DNA from: Proteromonas lacertae
Lineage: Eukaryota > Sar > Bigyra > Opalinata > Proteromonadidae
DNA length: 34,103 nucleotides
Assembly (NCBI GenBank): GCA_002245135.1
Contig: NGBS01000964.1
Span: 1 to 34,103 of the forward strand
Direction of reading: 5' to 3'
Part shown: positions 31,863-34,103 of the stretch, one piece after another
Numbering within the stretch: the first letter of the stretch is position 1
Layout: each line of letters begins with the position of its first letter
Translations under genes and position numbers: made by a program
The notes under the pieces: model-generated
Databases searched by the model: none
What the model saw: only the letters and a program-made list of their open reading frames with translations
What the model was told of the DNA's origin: nothing

Positions 31863-34103
31863 TCGATTTAAATCATTTGATATTCATCAGATAATTATTA
31901 TTATCTTTTTAGTTTATCAACTAAATTATCACTATCTTTAAGACATTTTATCATATCATTTATTGTTTCAATATCTTCATTACAATTGTTGATTTTTTCT
32001 TCAATACCATTTATCTTATTCTCTATATTATCAATATTTTTCATCTTTTTCATCACTACTATAATCATTTTCATGTTTCTTTAAATCATTTAACATTGAT
32101 TCACATTCGCTAATTTCAGTTTTTATTTCATTGTTAGAATCATTTATGTCATTTAATGAGTTTATTTACATTTATTCCATTTTCACTTTTTACCTATTTC
32201 TTTTTCACTTATTGATTTTAAATCTCTCTTATTTCTTCCTATTTCTTTTTCTAATTTCTTTTCTTCATTCTTTAAGTCTTTTAATCTTCTTTCTAAACTT
32301 TTATAATTCAATTTATCATTCTCATCTTTGGCATTTTCTAAAGATTTCTGTAAATCTTCTACTTGAATTTTCAATGTTTCCATTTCATCAAAATTACTAA
32401 TTTCATTTCCATTCATCAAATCTCTTTCACAGTTTCTTATATTCTTCTCAGTCTTCAACAATTTACTGTGTAAATCAACTAATATATATCACTTCCTGCA
32501 TTTGGATCAGTTTCATATTTATCAGCCAAATTTCTTTCTTCTTTCAATTCACTTTCAATTTTCTTTAATTCTTCTCGAATATTCTTATTCTTCTCTTCAA
32601 TTTCTTTTATTGATTCATTCATACTTGAATTATTATTGTCATTTTTATTCTTTAATTCTTCAATCTCTTTTTCATTTTCATCAGCTATTGAATTGATTCG
32701 ATTATAATCATTTTCTAATATTTCAACTCTTTCACTCAAATATTCATTCAATAATGTTGTATCTAATGAATAATCAGGATTGGATTTTATATCTTTTAGT
32801 ATTGCTGATGCTTCTTCTACTTCTTTCTTTAATACATCATTCTCATCTTTTAATGATTCATTTTCATTTAATGCATCATTTAACTCTTTTCCTATTTCTA
32901 TTATTCTTTCTTTCATCTGTAAATAACCATTTGTATCATCTAATAGTTTATCCAATGTGTCAGTTTCTACATCAGCCATATTGATTGAATATGTATCTAA
33001 CTTATGTTTTACTTGTTTTAATTTATCTCTTAATAATGTGTCATTCTCTTTATTGATTCTTTATTGATTCTTTACATTTGTCAGTATCTTCTTCATTGAT
33101 TGAATTAACACGACGATTTTGATTTTCGATTTCTTTATCTAATTTCATTAAATCACCTTCAATATCACATAATTCCATATTTATATCAGTTAGTTCTTCA
33201 CTTTCTATTGTTTTACTTGATGCTAATTTATTTATTTTTCTCGGAATTTTTCACATTGTCTATTACAATCATCATATTCATCATGCATATCACAAATACT
33301 CTGTTTCAACAAACAATAATTCTTTACTATTATCAATTGAATCTTTAATCTCATAAGTTTTATCTTTCAATTCTTTCAATTCATCTTCATTCTCTTTGTT
33401 TTCTTTATCTAAATTCTTTAGACTTTCAACTGATATATTTTCTATTTCTTCATCTTCTAAAGCTTTTAAATTACTCTCTAAATCATCTATTTTACTTTTC
33501 AATTCATTCATTTTTGTCTCATTTTCACATAAATTCTCTTGATTTCTTTCTATTATTCCTTGATTGCAATTCTCATTATAACTCAATTCTTCATTCTCTT
33601 TCTTTAATTCTTCATTCAATTTCATTAAATCTTTCAGCTCATTTTCATTATCAGGTATTTGTTTCTGTATTTTTACATATAATTCCTTCTTTATTTGATT
33701 TAAAGAATTCTTCAATTCATCATTGTTGCTCTTTATCTCTTGCATTTTATTCTCTAATTCTCTTTCATGATTCTGTAATTTATTTATCTCTTCATTACTT
33801 TCTTTTTCCTCTTTCTCTTTCAGACTTTCTAAATCATTTCTTAAATCATCTAATTCTTGTCTTTTCCTTTCTAATTCTTCATTTAATTCATTTAAAGCAT
33901 TCAAATAACTCTGTTTCTTTGGATCTTCTATTTCATTCTCATTCCCATTATTCATTGATTCATCACCACCACCTCTATTTTCATCATTATATAATTTACA
34001 TTCATCTAAGAAATCATCTTCATCTAATTGTTTGAAATTACTATCCATTTCTTTTACATTATTTTCTAATTCATTTTGTAATTGCTCTTTCTTATTCATA
34101 TCT
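31863..34103 (-). pseudogene. Broken 5' continuation of the coiled-coil gene (runs off right edge)
   Basis: Minus-strand blocks at 34099-33290 (269 codons, open to the window edge), 32979-32479 (166 codons) and 32461-32183 (92 codons) have the same style as the 2389-residue protein. The first starts with the repeat landmark DEDDFLDECK and KKQSYLNALNEL. The second contains LLNEYLSERVEILE and ADKYETDPNA, matching VGEYLNNEIEMLE and MDRYETDTNA near residues 480-560 of the downstream gene. The order therefore fits one more repeat unit. Stops and frame changes separate the blocks near 33290, 33000, 32470, 32180 and just above 31862. Either the giant gene has lost its 5' part and now starts at 31862, or this is a decayed tandem neighbour. 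It is a host gene family, with no sign of transfer. Confidence 0.7.

Noticed and set aside
1-34103. CRISPR arrays, tRNA, rRNA, riboswitches
   Set aside because: I looked for regular spaced repeats, cloverleaf-like conserved boxes and rRNA cores and saw none. A tRNA scan would be needed to be sure.

Overview
The window looks like nuclear DNA of a very AT-rich, flagellated protist. The evidence is a HYDIN (axonemal central-pair) gene remnant, a very long Glu/Lys/Asn-rich coiled-coil gene, an Ulp1-type protease and many DNA transposons. A parabasalid (trichomonad) fits this mixture best. That is inference from gene style, because no rRNA or tRNA is present to place it. Much of the window is decayed, and several layers of insertion can be read.

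Layout. 1-837 is AT-rich DNA with nothing recognised. 838-13649 is bounded by 104-bp terminal inverted repeats (TIRs, 5'-TGTTGTGC...) and by 5-bp direct repeats AGGTA, so it reads as one transposon-like unit of about 12.8 kb. Inside, all on the minus strand, are an intact Ulp1 (C48) protease gene, a broken gypsy/Ginger/Maverick-type integrase, and a 4.6-kb decayed piece of HYDIN. Two hAT transposons with 8-bp target duplications are nested in it (3134-5025 and 12114-13199). 13783-15695 carries a divergent pair of probable type II membrane enzymes: a decayed methyltransferase and an intact HtrL/YibB-like protein. 16163-16555 is the start of a third hAT transposase.

From about 16556 to 22290 the texture changes abruptly. 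The DNA is visibly richer in G+C, codon use differs, and short compact genes lie on both strands. They include a B12-dependent class II ribonucleotide reductase remnant, a HAD-like gene interrupted only by TGA, and several unrecognised genes. An exact 12-bp motif occurs three times between genes. I read this block as a foreign insert, possibly a fossil piece of a DNA virus or another mobile genome. The donor is unknown. It is the best candidate for something undescribed.

22490-24200 is a Tc1/mariner-like transposase gene split by a 632-bp foldback MITE (23259-23890). The MITE has the same termini as the 12.8-kb unit and its own 5-bp target duplication TCTTC, so the big element and the MITE are one family. 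24693-31862 is a 2389-codon coiled-coil gene on the minus strand with internal repeats. Its upstream part (31863-34103) continues, broken, off the right edge.

How things work together: most of the window records transposon-on-transposon insertion into gene-poor DNA. The apparently functional host genes are the coiled-coil ORF and the HtrL/YibB-like gene. The Ulp1 gene probably serves, or served, the large element.
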